From: Andalucia godoyi
Taxonomy: Eukaryota > Discoba > Jakobea > Jakobida > Andaluciidae
Length of the DNA: 64,000 nucleotides
Assembly: GCA_009859145.1 (NCBI GenBank)
Contig: VRVR01000015.1
Location: 62,001 to 126,000, forward strand
Direction of reading: 5' to 3'
Below the pieces are notes generated by a model. That model was not told where the DNA came from, ran no database searches, and saw only the letters and a program-made list of their open reading frames with translations. Positions 15,749 through 25,881 of this stretch are shown in pieces. Made by a program: the position numbers and the translations under genes. The first letter of the stretch is position 1. Each line of letters begins with the position of its first letter.

Positions 15749-18682
15749 CTACATGTTTTCCTCGTCTGATTCGTAGTCGCCGTATCTCCAGATTCCACGG
15801 CGGTTCGTTCTTGCAAACTCTTGTTCCTGCGTGAACTGGCTGACGATAGCCTGGAATACGGCTTCTCGTCGCGATTGGACCCGCGCAAATCCGCCGTGGA
15901 TCAGGGTTGCGTTGATGTTGACATTCCGCGTGTAGTCGAGCAGCACCACCCAAGATTCACGTCCATTCACCGAGCGGTACTGCACTTGGGCGGTCAAAAC
16001 ACGGGTGTTCTGGCCGGTCTTTGCATCGAAATCTTGGGCAAGTCGTCCCAGTTCAAAGGCACAGTCATCTCCGTTTTCATCCGAAGGCGCCCGAACAAAT
16101 GCCAAATGGCACAGCATGGCCTGCGCAGGAACGCGCTCCAGAGAAACATCAGAATATGCAGAAGTCATGGGGCGTGTATCACGGAAGGCAACACGCTCCA
16201 CGTTCCCAAAGTCGACGTACAGCACTTCAGCAATCTTTTCAGATTCAAAGACTTGGACAACCCGCGCTCGATACCACTTTCCGTCCGCAGAGAACTTGGC
16301 AAGAAGCGGCATGTTGGAAACTGACTTTTTGTTCTTCTTGAGTGCTTCTTCAATGGCAAATGCCCCCTTTTCAGGTGCAATTTCATCGAGCCCGAGGCTC
16401 TCGAGCCCGGCAGCAATGGCCGACAGGGCGTTGGACTCGGGGACGGCATAGAACGTCGTTCCATCAACAATATCGGTCATGAGCAATCGCACAGACTCCG
16501 GCTTTAGAGGGATGACAATCGTCGGATCACGATACTCGCCACTGCGCCCGGCAGCAGACGACTCATCGCCGCCAAACGCATCATCGCCGTCTTCTGCAGT
16601 GTCAAATGCATCTTGCTCACTCTGGCCAAGAGTGAAGAGACCCTTTGCTGCAGCACGTCCGCGTTCGGCAGCCTTCTTCAGGTCTTCTGCATACGGAGAA
16701 CGATCAAGAGACTGGCGGTGGAGTCTCGAAAGACCTTCCTCCACAATCCATTCCGCAAAGTTCACTTTTCCTGCGTGTTTCGCCAGAGTTGATGTGCCCG
16801 GCACAAACAAAGCCCCAAGGAACGTTCCCTTCGGATCTACCCCCGTAACTTCTACCTCGACCTCGCGTTGCAAAATATGCTCCCGAGCAAACCACAGCGC
16901 CTCCAAACCAAACACCTCCCCTTTAGGACCCCCTTCGCGGTTCGCGGGAGGCTGTGGCGATCTGATTCCTTCAATGGCGAACGCGACAACGCACGATTCC
17001 TTGGGCAAGTACAAGCGCACACGGGAACCTGTGGAGACGTACACCACGATGGCCGGCTGTCTCTTGGCTCGCTGCAGAAAAGGCAGGAACTGACGTGCCT
17101 TTTGTGCATTGTTCACCTCATTAATGTGCTGTTTCGGAGCCTGTCCTGTCGAATGGATACCAACTTTTCCCTCTTTGGCCCGAATCTCTGCGGCCGAGAG
17201 CTGATCGTAGTCGCGAGCGCGTTCATCGTCTCCAGCTTTGTGCTTGAGCACCAAAGCAAGTCCGGCCTCGACAAGCGCGACAGCGGCATTGATCTTCCCC
17301 TGAATGACCGTGGCCATGAGTCTCTCGCGCTGGTTATCCGGGGACTTGCGCTTGTAATCAACACGCACACGCACAGCCTTTCCAACAAGTGCTTTTCTCA
17401 ACATTTCCTTTGCCTCGAATGCGTACGGTTCATCTTCGGATCCGGTATCAAGACCCGGTCGCTTTGGTGCTAAACGTGGTGCGCGGATCGAGGCCAGCGA
17501 TACGCTGAGCTGCGCGTCCATTGAATGACCGTTCGGAAGCACCACAATCGTATCACCAGAAACGACCTCAATTACATGAGCTGAAAATTCCCGTCCCAGA
17601 GTCGTAGCGGCCGCGGCAGCGCCTCCAGATGATGCAGACGCAGAAGATGCAGAACCCACGGCAGACGCTGCAGAAGGGATGGTGATGGAGCTGATTCCTT
17701 CTGGAGCAACATAGTCTTTCCAGACTCCCAAGCAGCGTTCTTTTGCAACTCGCTCTGCCTTGCGCAACTGCGCAGCAAACTTTGTGAGTGCCATGTTCCA
17801 TTCCTGGATGCGGGCAAGACCGTCCGCTAGCAGCGCCTCTGAAAAAGGTTTTCCAGATGGCGATACAATGGACGCAAACAGACAAGTTCCGTTCTTGTCC
17901 ATCCCTTCGAACTCAACCGATACCGACCTCTGCAGCAACCGTGACTCTGTAAACTCCTTCGCCCGTTCACCAAGAGCAGCCTCCTCCGGATTCTCATCCT
18001 TGATTGACGGACACGAAATTCCAGTTTGACGCACCAGAATCATCTGGTAGGAAGGCATCATGAGCAATCGCACAAATGCGCCATCAATAACCTGTTCGAC
18101 AACGCACGTTTGCTTTGTGCCCTTCACTGCGGACAACAGTGCCGAGCCATCATACGTGCCCCACGGTGCAACCTGTGCGGGTCTCGTGGTACTCGAGAAC
18201 ATTCCTACTTTTCCATTCATTGCCTTTTCTTCGAGTGCAATCAGCATCGCTTGGTACTCATCGACATTTGCATCTTCGCGAGTCGGCTTCTTCACTCTGA
18301 CCCATCCACTCTGCACAAGTCGCACCGATACATCATCGCCACCCTCGTCACCCGGTCCAGAACCAGCTTCCGAAGCTGTCGCTCCCAGAAGCTGAACAGT
18401 CCCATAGTCCCGCTTTGCATTCGGATTCTGGTACAAAACAGTAAACTTCACCTGCTTTCCAACAACAAGCTTTCGCAAAAACTCGCGCGACTCCCAGGCA
18501 AACGCCTCGTCTGTCTTACCAGCCATACCGACTTCGGACGACGCCGGTCCACCGCGCGATCCAAATCGAGGCGCCTGCAAATGCGTCAGCGTAAGAAGCT
18601 TCTCAATCTTTTGCGAAGGATGCTTCAACACAAGAGTATCTCCTGACAAGACAGACTTTACAATCGCAGTTCCAGTCGACAT
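15749..18682 (-). CDS. SND1: Tudor-SN (staphylococcal nuclease domain protein 1)
   Basis: A 977-residue protein starting MSTGTAIVKSVLSGDTLVLK. The open frame extends 40 residues further upstream, but those are Lys/Glu/Phe-rich and encoded by a CTT-rich non-coding tract, so the ATG at 18682 is chosen. Four SN-like OB-fold domains begin near residues 1, 185, 364 and 540; each has the VxSGDTxV-like strand and the ExKExxR-type element. The Tudor domain is near 795-860, with KWYRARVV and VLYVDFGN. A split fifth SN half closes the C-terminus. Tudor-SN acts in RNA metabolism: splicing, stress granules and cleavage or binding of edited and small RNAs. Length is slightly above the usual 880-930. Confidence 0.96.
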   Translation of the reverse strand: MSTGTAIVKSVLSGDTLVLKHPSQKIEKLLTLTHLQAPRFGSRGGPASSEVGMAGKTDEAFAWESREFLRKLVVGKQVKFTVLYQNPNAKRDYGTVQLLGATASEAGSGPGDEGGDDVSVRLVQSGWVRVKKPTREDANVDEYQAMLIALEEKAMNGKVGMFSSTTRPAQVAPWGTYDGSALLSAVKGTKQTCVVEQVIDGAFVRLLMMPSYQMILVRQTGISCPSIKDENPEEAALGERAKEFTESRLLQRSVSVEFEGMDKNGTCLFASIVSPSGKPFSEALLADGLARIQEWNMALTKFAAQLRKAERVAKERCLGVWKDYVAPEGISSITIPSAASAVGSASSASASSGGAAAAATTLGREFSAHVIEVVSGDTIVVLPNGHSMDAQLSVSLASIRAPRLAPKRPGLDTGSEDEPYAFEAKEMLRKALVGKAVRVRVDYKRKSPDNQRERLMATVIQGKINAAVALVEAGLALVLKHKAGDDERARDYDQLSAAEIRAKEGKVGIHSTGQAPKQHINEVNNAQKARQFLPFLQRAKRQPAIVVYVSTGSRVRLYLPKESCVVAFAIEGIRSPQPPANREGGPKGEVFGLEALWFAREHILQREVEVEVTGVDPKGTFLGALFVPGTSTLAKHAGKVNFAEWIVEEGLSRLHRQSLDRSPYAEDLKKAAERGRAAAKGLFTLGQSEQDAFDTAEDGDDAFGGDESSAAGRSGEYRDPTIVIPLKPESVRLLMTDIVDGTTFYAVPESNALSAIAAGLESLGLDEIAPEKGAFAIEEALKKNKKSVSNMPLLAKFSADGKWYRARVVQVFESEKIAEVLYVDFGNVERVAFRDTRPMTSAYSDVSLERVPAQAMLCHLAFVRAPSDENGDDCAFELGRLAQDFDAKTGQNTRVLTAQVQYRSVNGRESWVVLLDYTRNVNINATLIHGGFARVQSRREAVFQAIVSQFTQEQEFARTNRRGIWRYGDYESDEENM

Positions 18683-19230
18683 TTCCCCTTTCTTCTTTCT
18701 TCTTTCTTCTTTCTTCCTTTCCAAACTGTGTTTTCCTAAATACTTCTCGGGTGGAAAGAAATGTTCTAGATTCAAATGTTGGAAGAAAAAAATAAACAAC
18801 AAGAAAACAAAAAAACAAAAAACAAAAAGGAAATTAAAATAAATAGGAACGGAAGGAAAAGAAGGAAAAGAAGGGAAAGAAAGGGAAAGAAAGGGAAAGC
18901 CGAGACACGAGAAATTTGAAGTAGTTCAAAGTCGTGAGAAAGAGAGAAACCAAGAGCAAAGCACAAGAAAACCACAAAACCACAAGAATTACAAATAAGA
19001 CACGTGTTCGAGTTTCGGATGTGTTTTGCTTTGATACAGTCCAGTCCACCGAAGAAAAGAGAGAGAGAAAAGTGCTTGCATCAATTGATCCAGCGAAAAC
19101 GGTTGAATGAAATTCCCCAGCTTTTCTGAACGTTTCTCTTTTTGGAAAAAATCTCTCTTTGCTTTTCTTTTTAATTAATTAATAGTGTGTGTGTGTGTGT
19201 GTGTGTGTGTTTCTGATCTGTTGTTGAACG
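18683..19230. repeat. Divergent region SND1/radial spoke with (GT)n
   Basis: Head-to-head upstream region of 548 bases. It is purine-rich on the plus strand (AAGAAAGG-type runs), with a (GT)n array at about 19182-19211 ending 20 bases before the radial spoke start codon. Confidence 0.8.
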
Positions 19231-21039
19231 ATGGCAAAGTCAGTGTCGAGTTACTTGGCCGAGTCTGGTCTTGAAGATCATCTTTTGGAAGTTCTGGTCC
19301 GAGTGTTGGAGTCAAAGCCAAGCGATCCACTTGCTGCGTTTGATGCTGTTTCCCGCATCATTGCATCTGAGCAGAAGGCCGGTAACAGCAGTGATGGTGG
19401 TGGTGGGTCATCGGACAGCAGGGCAATCCCCGCGACAAACGTGAACCCGTATTCGCTGCCGTCGAAAGCATATCGCCAGACGAAGTTCAATCGCAATGTG
19501 GATCCTGAGCTTGATGTTGCACACGCAGGCGCAGTCTCCGAGCTTGTGTTCCCGAAGCCAAACCAGGCTGCCGCAGAAGAAGGTGCCGCTGCAGAGTATG
19601 TGCCGTTGAATGCAGAGTTTGAAGCGCAGAATACAACAGATGATCTTAAAGCACTTGGGCAATTCGGTGTTGTTTTTTCACCGGAACAGGCATATGAACT
19701 CGGATTTGCAATCAAGCGACTCTGCGAAAGCCAGCCTCTGAAGAGCGCGAGGTTCTGGGGAGTGGTCAAGGGCACGCAAAAAGACTACATTGTCGTGGAG
19801 ACGGTGTTTCAGGACGGCCAGCGAGGAGGAAAGTCAAAGGACGGAGAAGATGCAGAGGAGCAAGACGCTGCGGCACCCGAAGGCGAGTTATCGGAAGAAG
19901 ATCTACAGGAAGCACGGCTCAAAAAGGAGCAGGAAGTCAAGAGAACTCCGATGGAACTGCGGATTCCGGCCGAAGTGGAATCCGGCGCAAACCAGTTTGT
20001 CTACTTTGTCACGAATGCCATCGGGGAGCCGTGGAGCAGACTCCCCGATCTTGTGCCTTCCCAGATTCTTGCGGCCCGAAACGTGAAGAGGTTCCTTACC
20101 GGAAACCTTGCCGAGGTCGTGATGTGGAACCCCGTGTTCCCCGGGACCGAGGCGAACCTTTTGCGCGCACAGATCGCTCGGATTTCCGCGGGAACACTCG
20201 TTGCACCCGCAGGACTGTTTGCGCTTTCTGGAGACGACGAGGAGGCGGAAGAGGGGTTTGACCCCGCGAAAAGGGGCAAGGGACCGTTGAAGTCGCTTCG
20301 TGAAAAGGAGGCCAACGCAGAGTTTGCCGTTGTCGGCCACGAGATACTCGGACGGTTGGACGGATGGGTGCACTCTGAGCCGTGCTTGTCAACCCAGCAG
20401 GGACGGTCGACTCTTTGGCTGGCCCCTGAGCTTGCCAAGATGGATCAGGAGTATGAGGAGCAGAAGGATAATGAAGATGGACCGAAGCCGGTCCGCAGAG
20501 AGCCGGGTCCTGCGGAAACGGAGGATGTGCCACGACAGCTGTCCGTACTTGCAAAGGATGGGCCGTTGTTCGAGGCCACTGGGTTTTACAATGTCCCTGC
20601 ACATGCATGGTCTGTCCGAGCTTCGAGGTCGGGTGCTTTTGCAGTTCGGTCGAACCGATGGCCGGGTGCAGTGGCGGTGTGCTACCCAATTGGAAAGGGT
20701 CCGGAACCTGAGCAGGATGAAGATGCAAAGGTCAAGAAGGAACGCCCGACTCGGTATCGATTAGTCAATGTGTACGTTGGACACGGTCTCAAGACCGAGG
20801 CTCTGGAGAGACAGGAAAAGCCAGTGTTTGGCGCGCCGCAGCCACTGGGTCCAATCCAGGACGAGTACCATGTGTCGAGTGATTCGAAGGAGAAGCCGCT
20901 GCCCACGAGAGAACAGCTCAGCCAGTTCTTACCGCCGCCGCCACCAAAGCCTGTCGAGGAGGTGCCGGAGGAGTCGCAAGAAGACGGACAAGGTGCAGGT
21001 GACGCTGAAGGTGACGCGGAGCCCGACGCCGATGAATAG
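19231..21039 (+). CDS. Radial spoke head protein, RSP4/RSP6 family
   Basis: A 602-residue member of the RSPH4A/RSPH6A family, a structural part of the radial spoke head in motile 9+2 cilia. Support includes an N-terminal LxDHLxxVLVRVLExKPxDP-like region, AYRQTKFN, the block FARFWGVVKG-like sequence (SARFWGVVKGTQKDYIVVE), NQFVYFVTN, the region around RFLTGNLAEVV, WLAPELAKMDQ, WSVRASRSGAFAVRSNRWPGA and NVYVGHGLK. The family's acidic interruption follows VVETVF, and the C-terminus is a Pro-rich and then Glu/Asp-rich tail. Length is normal for the family. Start ATG follows the (GT)n array by 20 bases. No intron. Confidence 0.95.
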   Translation: MAKSVSSYLAESGLEDHLLEVLVRVLESKPSDPLAAFDAVSRIIASEQKAGNSSDGGGGSSDSRAIPATNVNPYSLPSKAYRQTKFNRNVDPELDVAHAGAVSELVFPKPNQAAAEEGAAAEYVPLNAEFEAQNTTDDLKALGQFGVVFSPEQAYELGFAIKRLCESQPLKSARFWGVVKGTQKDYIVVETVFQDGQRGGKSKDGEDAEEQDAAAPEGELSEEDLQEARLKKEQEVKRTPMELRIPAEVESGANQFVYFVTNAIGEPWSRLPDLVPSQILAARNVKRFLTGNLAEVVMWNPVFPGTEANLLRAQIARISAGTLVAPAGLFALSGDDEEAEEGFDPAKRGKGPLKSLREKEANAEFAVVGHEILGRLDGWVHSEPCLSTQQGRSTLWLAPELAKMDQEYEEQKDNEDGPKPVRREPGPAETEDVPRQLSVLAKDGPLFEATGFYNVPAHAWSVRASRSGAFAVRSNRWPGAVAVCYPIGKGPEPEQDEDAKVKKERPTRYRLVNVYVGHGLKTEALERQEKPVFGAPQPLGPIQDEYHVSSDSKEKPLPTREQLSQFLPPPPPKPVEEVPEESQEDGQGAGDAEGDAEPDADE

Positions 21040-21714
21040 TAGGAGCAACCGACCAAAAGGCGAGAATGGAATAAAACAGTTCCGTTTCCTACCGGTGAAT
21101 AATAATATGTCGTTGTCATGCATTCGGGAGTATGCATAAACAGACACGGTCAATACTGGCCGACACTAGCACGTTTGTTTCACAGGAACTTGTGCTTATG
21201 CACGCTCGGTTAAAATTCAGCCGGTGACACAGGCTCTGCATTTTCGACACTCTTTAACGCAGCATCCGTAGCCATCTATTCTATCATTCGTTGGTTTCAC
21301 TCATTTAATTCAAATATGGGCGTGAGTGCGCTGGGATGACGCATTCGCCTACGCCTACGCCTACGCCGCTCGATACAGGGCCTCCTAGGTCCCGCAGACC
21401 TACTAAGAGACAACGTATCTCCAGGTGCATCAATCGCTGCAACTGAGGACACGAAAGCGCCTGCTGATAGGGCCGTCAGAATCAAAATGCACCCTTCTCA
21501 GGAACAACGTGTCACGCTGAGAAAGTGGCTCACCGATGGATCGAGATTGGAACGGAGCGCGGAACATCTATCTGAAGAGCGCCGTGAGGCGTGTTGGGGG
21601 CCTATCCCCTTTCCGACAACGGGATGCAAGACTGAATATGCATGTCTGTTCGTAGATATGCAGCATGTTCAGTGTATAATGTAGGCGCACAATTATGGTG
21701 CAGTATTGCTTTTT

Positions 21715-21762
<48 letters not shown>

Positions 21763-21868
21763 CATTTCATTGTTTTCCTTCTGCTCTGATTTGGCACTCC
21801 ACCAACCAACAGCGTTTGATGGGGGGAAATTCTTAAACATCGTTGTTCATTAATGTACCATCCCCCAT
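21040..21868. repeat. Intergenic region with (GT)n array
   Basis: 829 bases between the convergent radial spoke and EDR1-domain genes. A (GT)n array spans about 21717-21762. No supported gene; the short frames at 21297-21684 have no coding character. Confidence 0.7.
21070..21075 (+). terminator. Candidate polyadenylation signal
   Basis: AATAAA 31 bases after the radial spoke stop codon, at the expected distance and strand. Confidence 0.45.
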
Positions 21869-22918
21869 CTACGCACGACACAGAGAGGATCTTTCTTTCT
21901 CCACAGTCTCGAATGCGGCACCAGTCACAGGGACATGATAGAAGCTGCCGCTCTGTTTCACAATGTTCCACAGTTCAATGCCGGCTTGTCGAGAAGCCTC
22001 GTCTGCAACAAGCAGCTTTGACGGGATGCCGAGAAAATCGGCCAGGTATTTGAATAGCAGAGCCCTCAGTCGAACTCCACCTTGTTGCACGCGACCGAGG
22101 AACAGTGGCTGGTCGCCGCCAGCACGTGCTGGCGCGGACACCGTTGAGGTGGGCGAACACCCAGATAGCCGAGTGCCAGTCGCCATTCTCCCCCCAAAAG
22201 CATTCGACACAAACAATGCCAGCATCATGGACTGCCCAAGCACATCAACGCTGAGTCCGCGAATTCCTTGCTTCTTTAGGGAGTCAAACATCCGAAGCGC
22301 GTCTGTTCGCAAGGCAGCGAGATCCTGATCGACCCGAGAATCAATTACGACGAGCTCGCAGCCGTCTGCTCTCGACGCCGAACACCAGCCTCGCGAATCA
22401 GTGGTGACAGCAGACATTTCGCTCACGAGACTTGCAATGCGGAACGGTGTCTCCTTCCCAATCGAGAACGAAGATGAAGATGCCAACAACGACGAGGAGG
22501 AGCGTGAACGGTACCGAAGCAGCGACTGACCATCCGCTGGATTCATGCAGCATGCAAATCCGTCTTCGATCTTCCATTTCGCGCCAAGGCTCCCGAGAAG
22601 TGCAAACCGAAGCGTCGATTGAAAAGGCACGAACTCGTACCGTTTGCTTTCTGTCATTTGCACGCTGATCTTCCCCTTATTATCCACCTGCACCGAAAGA
22701 ACTCGAGTCCCAGAGGAGTACTTCCGAATCGACGACTCGTCGGCGACCGCATAGAAGCATTCCTTGTCAACTTCTATCGGCTCAGCAAGAAAACACAGCC
22801 AATCTTCATCTTCTTTGTGCCGCTTCACCAGCTGCGTTTCGCTCTGCAAAACATAAACTAACTTTACATAGTCTGCAGCAATCGCCGGGTTCAGCAGCAG
22901 CACACTCGAATCCGACAT
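21869..22918 (-). CDS. EDR1/ARMC3-type transglutaminase-like domain protein
   Basis: A 349-residue protein. Residues about 180-335 resemble the domain named after plant EDR1/CTR1 kinases and also found at the end of ARMC3. The key block is GGVRLRALLFKYLADFLGIP followed by a small residue and SKLLV, close to the family pattern GvxRhRalLFKvLaDxxgipC. In the fuller family this fold is related to peptidase/transglutaminase folds, but catalytic competence here is not clear: the usual Cys after the GIP motif is Ser. The N-terminal 180 residues show no recognised domain and no membrane segment. No kinase or armadillo repeats are fused. Start at the ATG at 22918, head-to-head with the next gene. Confidence 0.6.
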   Translation of the reverse strand: MSDSSVLLLNPAIAADYVKLVYVLQSETQLVKRHKEDEDWLCFLAEPIEVDKECFYAVADESSIRKYSSGTRVLSVQVDNKGKISVQMTESKRYEFVPFQSTLRFALLGSLGAKWKIEDGFACCMNPADGQSLLRYRSRSSSSLLASSSSFSIGKETPFRIASLVSEMSAVTTDSRGWCSASRADGCELVVIDSRVDQDLAALRTDALRMFDSLKKQGIRGLSVDVLGQSMMLALFVSNAFGGRMATGTRLSGCSPTSTVSAPARAGGDQPLFLGRVQQGGVRLRALLFKYLADFLGIPSKLLVADEASRQAGIELWNIVKQSGSFYHVPVTGAAFETVEKERSSLCRA

Positions 22919-23504
22919 CCTCTTTCTCTCGTTTCCTGATCTGTCAGCAGAATATCCCCCCGCACAGAAGAAGAGAGAAGCGCGAGGACCATAAACGGCG
23001 CGAGAGACAGGAACTGCGAAATGGGGTGTGTGTTTCGCTGGATCAACAGAAACGGCGTTTTCCGTTCGCGATCAATTTGACATGAATTGATGTGGAATGA
23101 ACGAGCAGCAATCCTTGCGGTTTGTAGTGCGCGCGTTGTGCAGCCGTGTACATGCGGTGCCGCACACGGACGCCCCCCACAAGGCACATTGATTGAATGA
23201 CAGTGTGTGTGTGTGTGTGTGCAGAAGCGGGTCTATCTTTTTCTTGACCCCGACGCGCAAATTCGGAGATTCTGCAACTCACAAAGCAAAGGTGCGGCGG
23301 CATCAGTTGTGCGTGTGGTGCGGGTTTTCTTCTTCCACTTCCGAATTGAACAAGAGTGGGAGTTTGAAGAAACCATTTAAAAACAAGGGGAAAAGAAAAG
23401 GCAGGGGGAAAATAGCACCGTGTTTTCATTTGCTGCTGTGCTTGTTCGTTCCTGTTCTCTTGTCGACTGTTGCCTTTCGGTATTGCACCAAACAGGAAGC
23501 ATCC
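22919..23504. repeat. Divergent region with (GT)n
   Basis: Head-to-head upstream region of 586 bases with a short (GT)n at about 23202-23221. An open frame continues upstream of the next gene through this repeat but lacks coding character. Confidence 0.7.
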
Positions 23505-24545
23505 ATGGCAGGCTCTTCTGCGATTGTGAATCGCGCGCGAAACGCTCTCGAGTATTCGCTTCTCGCAGACTCATTGGCGCTAGGTGCACACTGGGTCTAC
23601 AACACCGCAGAGCTGTCGCAGAAGCTTGGACGCGTTGACAAACTTCTTGCCCCGACACTTAACAACTACCACGCTGGAAAGACTGCCGGTGCTCAGACCC
23701 ACTATGGAGATCAGACACTGATTCTCCTGGAATTCCTCGCTTCCTCTCCATCGGCATTGACAGATCTGCAGGAATCCAACACGGAGCCGTGGCGCTCTGC
23801 TTGGAAAAGCGGTGTGACTGCGGACTCCTGGAAAGGATTTATGGACCATGCGACAAAGGATACGTTGACCTCGACTACCGGAAGTGCATCTGCAAGCACA
23901 GACATCGCAGGTGCCGCTCGCATCGCGCCCATCCTGTTCGCTGCTGCAAAAAGAGGGCTACTGGGTGAAAAGGGAGCAGCGAACAGCACTGAAGACGAGG
24001 AACAGGTGGTTCGCGCTGCCGTTGCTCAGACAGCGACTACGCACAATTCGGATATGGTGAAATTTGCGGCGGAGTTCTTTGCGCGCGTTGCATCCCGACT
24101 GCTTACAGGTCGGTTTGACGACGTGGATGCGGCACTTGACAGTGTTGTTGCGGATCTGGAACGCCCCGGCGATCGAAACAAGACTGGGAAGGGGATGGAC
24201 GCGGTGAAGAAGGCGTTGAAGACGGGCCGAACAGGGTTGGCCGACGACGAAGCATTGCGGTCATTTGGAGAGGAAAAGACGTATCCAGGACTTACGATTA
24301 ACACTGCCCAGTCCTGCAGTGTGGATGGAGCGTTACCAGTGACTGTCCATTTGATCGCAAAGTATAAAAACGATGCGAAGGAAGCCCTTGTGCGCAATGT
24401 TGGTCTTGGAGGCGACCAGGCGGCAAGAGGACTGTTGATTGGACTCGTCCTGGGAGCACAGGCAAACCAGCCCGTTCCAGTCGAGTGGGCCAGCGAATGG
24501 GCGGCTCGGAAACGTGTTGATGAAGCCGTTGCAAAGTTGAAGTAA
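23505..24545 (+). CDS. ADP-ribosylglycohydrolase / J1-crystallin family protein
   Basis: A 346-residue protein from the ATG at 23505 (MAGSSAIVNRARNALEYSLL). The frame is open another 104 residues upstream, but that part runs through (GT)n and is unlikely to be coding. The segment SLLADSLALGAHWVYNTAEL and the later HYGDQTLILLEFL resemble the ADP-ribosylglycohydrolase superfamily, closest to the J1-crystallin-like branch. In this superfamily two magnesium ions held by Asp and Thr/Asp residues support removal of ADP-ribose. The C-terminal part has the helical features TINTAQSCSVDGALPVTVHLIA and GGDQAARGLLIGLVLGA, which fit the final metal-binding region. Substrate cannot be told from sequence. 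No targeting signal is evident. Confidence 0.8.
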   Translation: MAGSSAIVNRARNALEYSLLADSLALGAHWVYNTAELSQKLGRVDKLLAPTLNNYHAGKTAGAQTHYGDQTLILLEFLASSPSALTDLQESNTEPWRSAWKSGVTADSWKGFMDHATKDTLTSTTGSASASTDIAGAARIAPILFAAAKRGLLGEKGAANSTEDEEQVVRAAVAQTATTHNSDMVKFAAEFFARVASRLLTGRFDDVDAALDSVVADLERPGDRNKTGKGMDAVKKALKTGRTGLADDEALRSFGEEKTYPGLTINTAQSCSVDGALPVTVHLIAKYKNDAKEALVRNVGLGGDQAARGLLIGLVLGAQANQPVPVEWASEWAARKRVDEAVAKLK

Positions 24546-25881
24546 AACACGAGCTTTCCTTGATGCTCTTGTGGTATTTCTTCTTGATGTGACCCGCATA
24601 CGACTTTGCAGAAGTTCATTCGCTGTTTTTGATGAAACGCTCATCCACACGTGTCCGGGAGCCCTTTTTAATTGCATATGCAAATTTTGATCCGATATCT
24701 CATACTAGCGTGGCGGCGGAGAAAACAAAAGGCCGTGGACTGTGTTTTTTTGCCATGCCATCCCAGTATCCCCGTTTTCTCTGTCTCTCAAGCAGCTTCA
24801 TGCGAATTTGCCTCACCGAAAAGAGCTCGCGGCGACGGTTCCACTGCATTCAGCCCAATCGCAGACTGAAGGTAGTTGGATCGCTAATCGTGCCAAACTC
24901 GTGGATGAGCAGAAGAAACGACGAACGAAAAACAACCAGCAACAGTTTGCCCAGCTGCAGGAGGCGACGCGAAAGTCTGTGCAAGGCCAAACCGATCTTT
25001 CGTACCAGCGCGGGGCAGGAAGTTGGGTTTTCTTCGCTGTCCTACCGGGACTCGCTTCATGCTGAGTCTCCCGAAGAATGGTATGATTCACGTTAATTGA
25101 GCATCCGCCTAGCGGCCTAGCGGATCTGATGTCCATCAGCGGATGTTGCGAGAATCGCAAAAACGGTTCGAGAGGAGGCCCGCCGAGCTTCCTGCTGTTT
25201 GTTCGGGCAGCGCGAATCCACCACGACAGAACAGTCGCTCCGACGATCGGTTTCTGCGAATTCGGATCACCTCAAAACAACACCATCACAGTCTGCTTGC
25301 ACGCAATCAAGGATCTCCTCGCATGCACCTGTACAACATCACCGGCAAAAGGCGATCTGCGGATCAGCGAGCGGAAAACATAGGAGCAGACAGTGAATTC
25401 ATGTCAGTCTTCTGTCAGCAAACTCGGGCAGATCATCGCATGCATGGATCGCTAGAAGCTGGCAAGCCGGTGGAGAACGGTATTGCCGGGGATCAACTTT
25501 TTTCCTGTTCAGGAAGAACTCATACGGCTCTCCGCTATATGGCAGTCACGAAGAGATGATGTGCATCTATCAGCCTCCTCACACCCTGAGGCTCCGCACT
25601 CGCCGTTTTTCCGGTGCAAAAATAGGACATCCTATGGGGCTCCAACGAGCCAGAACGGATGTTGTGCAATGTGCTCAAAGAACCTACTAGTACATTCTGT
25701 GTTGCCGTTTACCCGTTCGCTGTTTCTCTTTTTCTTCATCATCTCCTTCATCTTTTCCCCCTCCTTTCCCTCTCTTTTGTCTTTTCATATATCTTCTTAT
25801 TTGCGAGACCTTGCTCCTGCTTTTGGAAAACAAGAAAGGTATTTGGGACAGCTAGATACTCCATTCCTTCACATTCAGAAC
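24546..25881. other. Long intergenic region, one weak exon candidate
   Basis: About 1.3 kb between the hydrolase and the cyclase. A plus-strand frame at about 24790-25065 could be an exon (see next entry). From 25100 to 25480 nothing convincing is seen. The stretch 25700-25880 is T/C-rich and open in the cyclase frame but is treated as upstream sequence. Confidence 0.5.
24790..25068 (+). CDS. Possible 3' exon of an unassigned small protein
   Basis: A frame of about 92 residues ending in TGA at 25063-25065, with a charged helical middle (VDEQKKRRTKNNQQQFAQLQ) and a hydrophobic end. It has no in-frame ATG. A pyrimidine tract and CAG at about 24779-24793 could be a splice acceptor, so a 5' exon would be needed; I cannot place it. 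No family recognised. Confidence 0.2.

Noticed and set aside
23193-23504. 104-residue N-terminal extension of the ADP-ribosylglycohydrolase
   Set aside because: It runs through (GT)n as Val/Cys repeats, and the family's conserved start lies just after ATG 23505.
25483-25881. 133-residue N-terminal extension of the cyclase
   Set aside because: The extension has no coding character, is T-rich and low in conserved features, while ATG 25882 gives a lipid-modification-type start. Not fully excluded.
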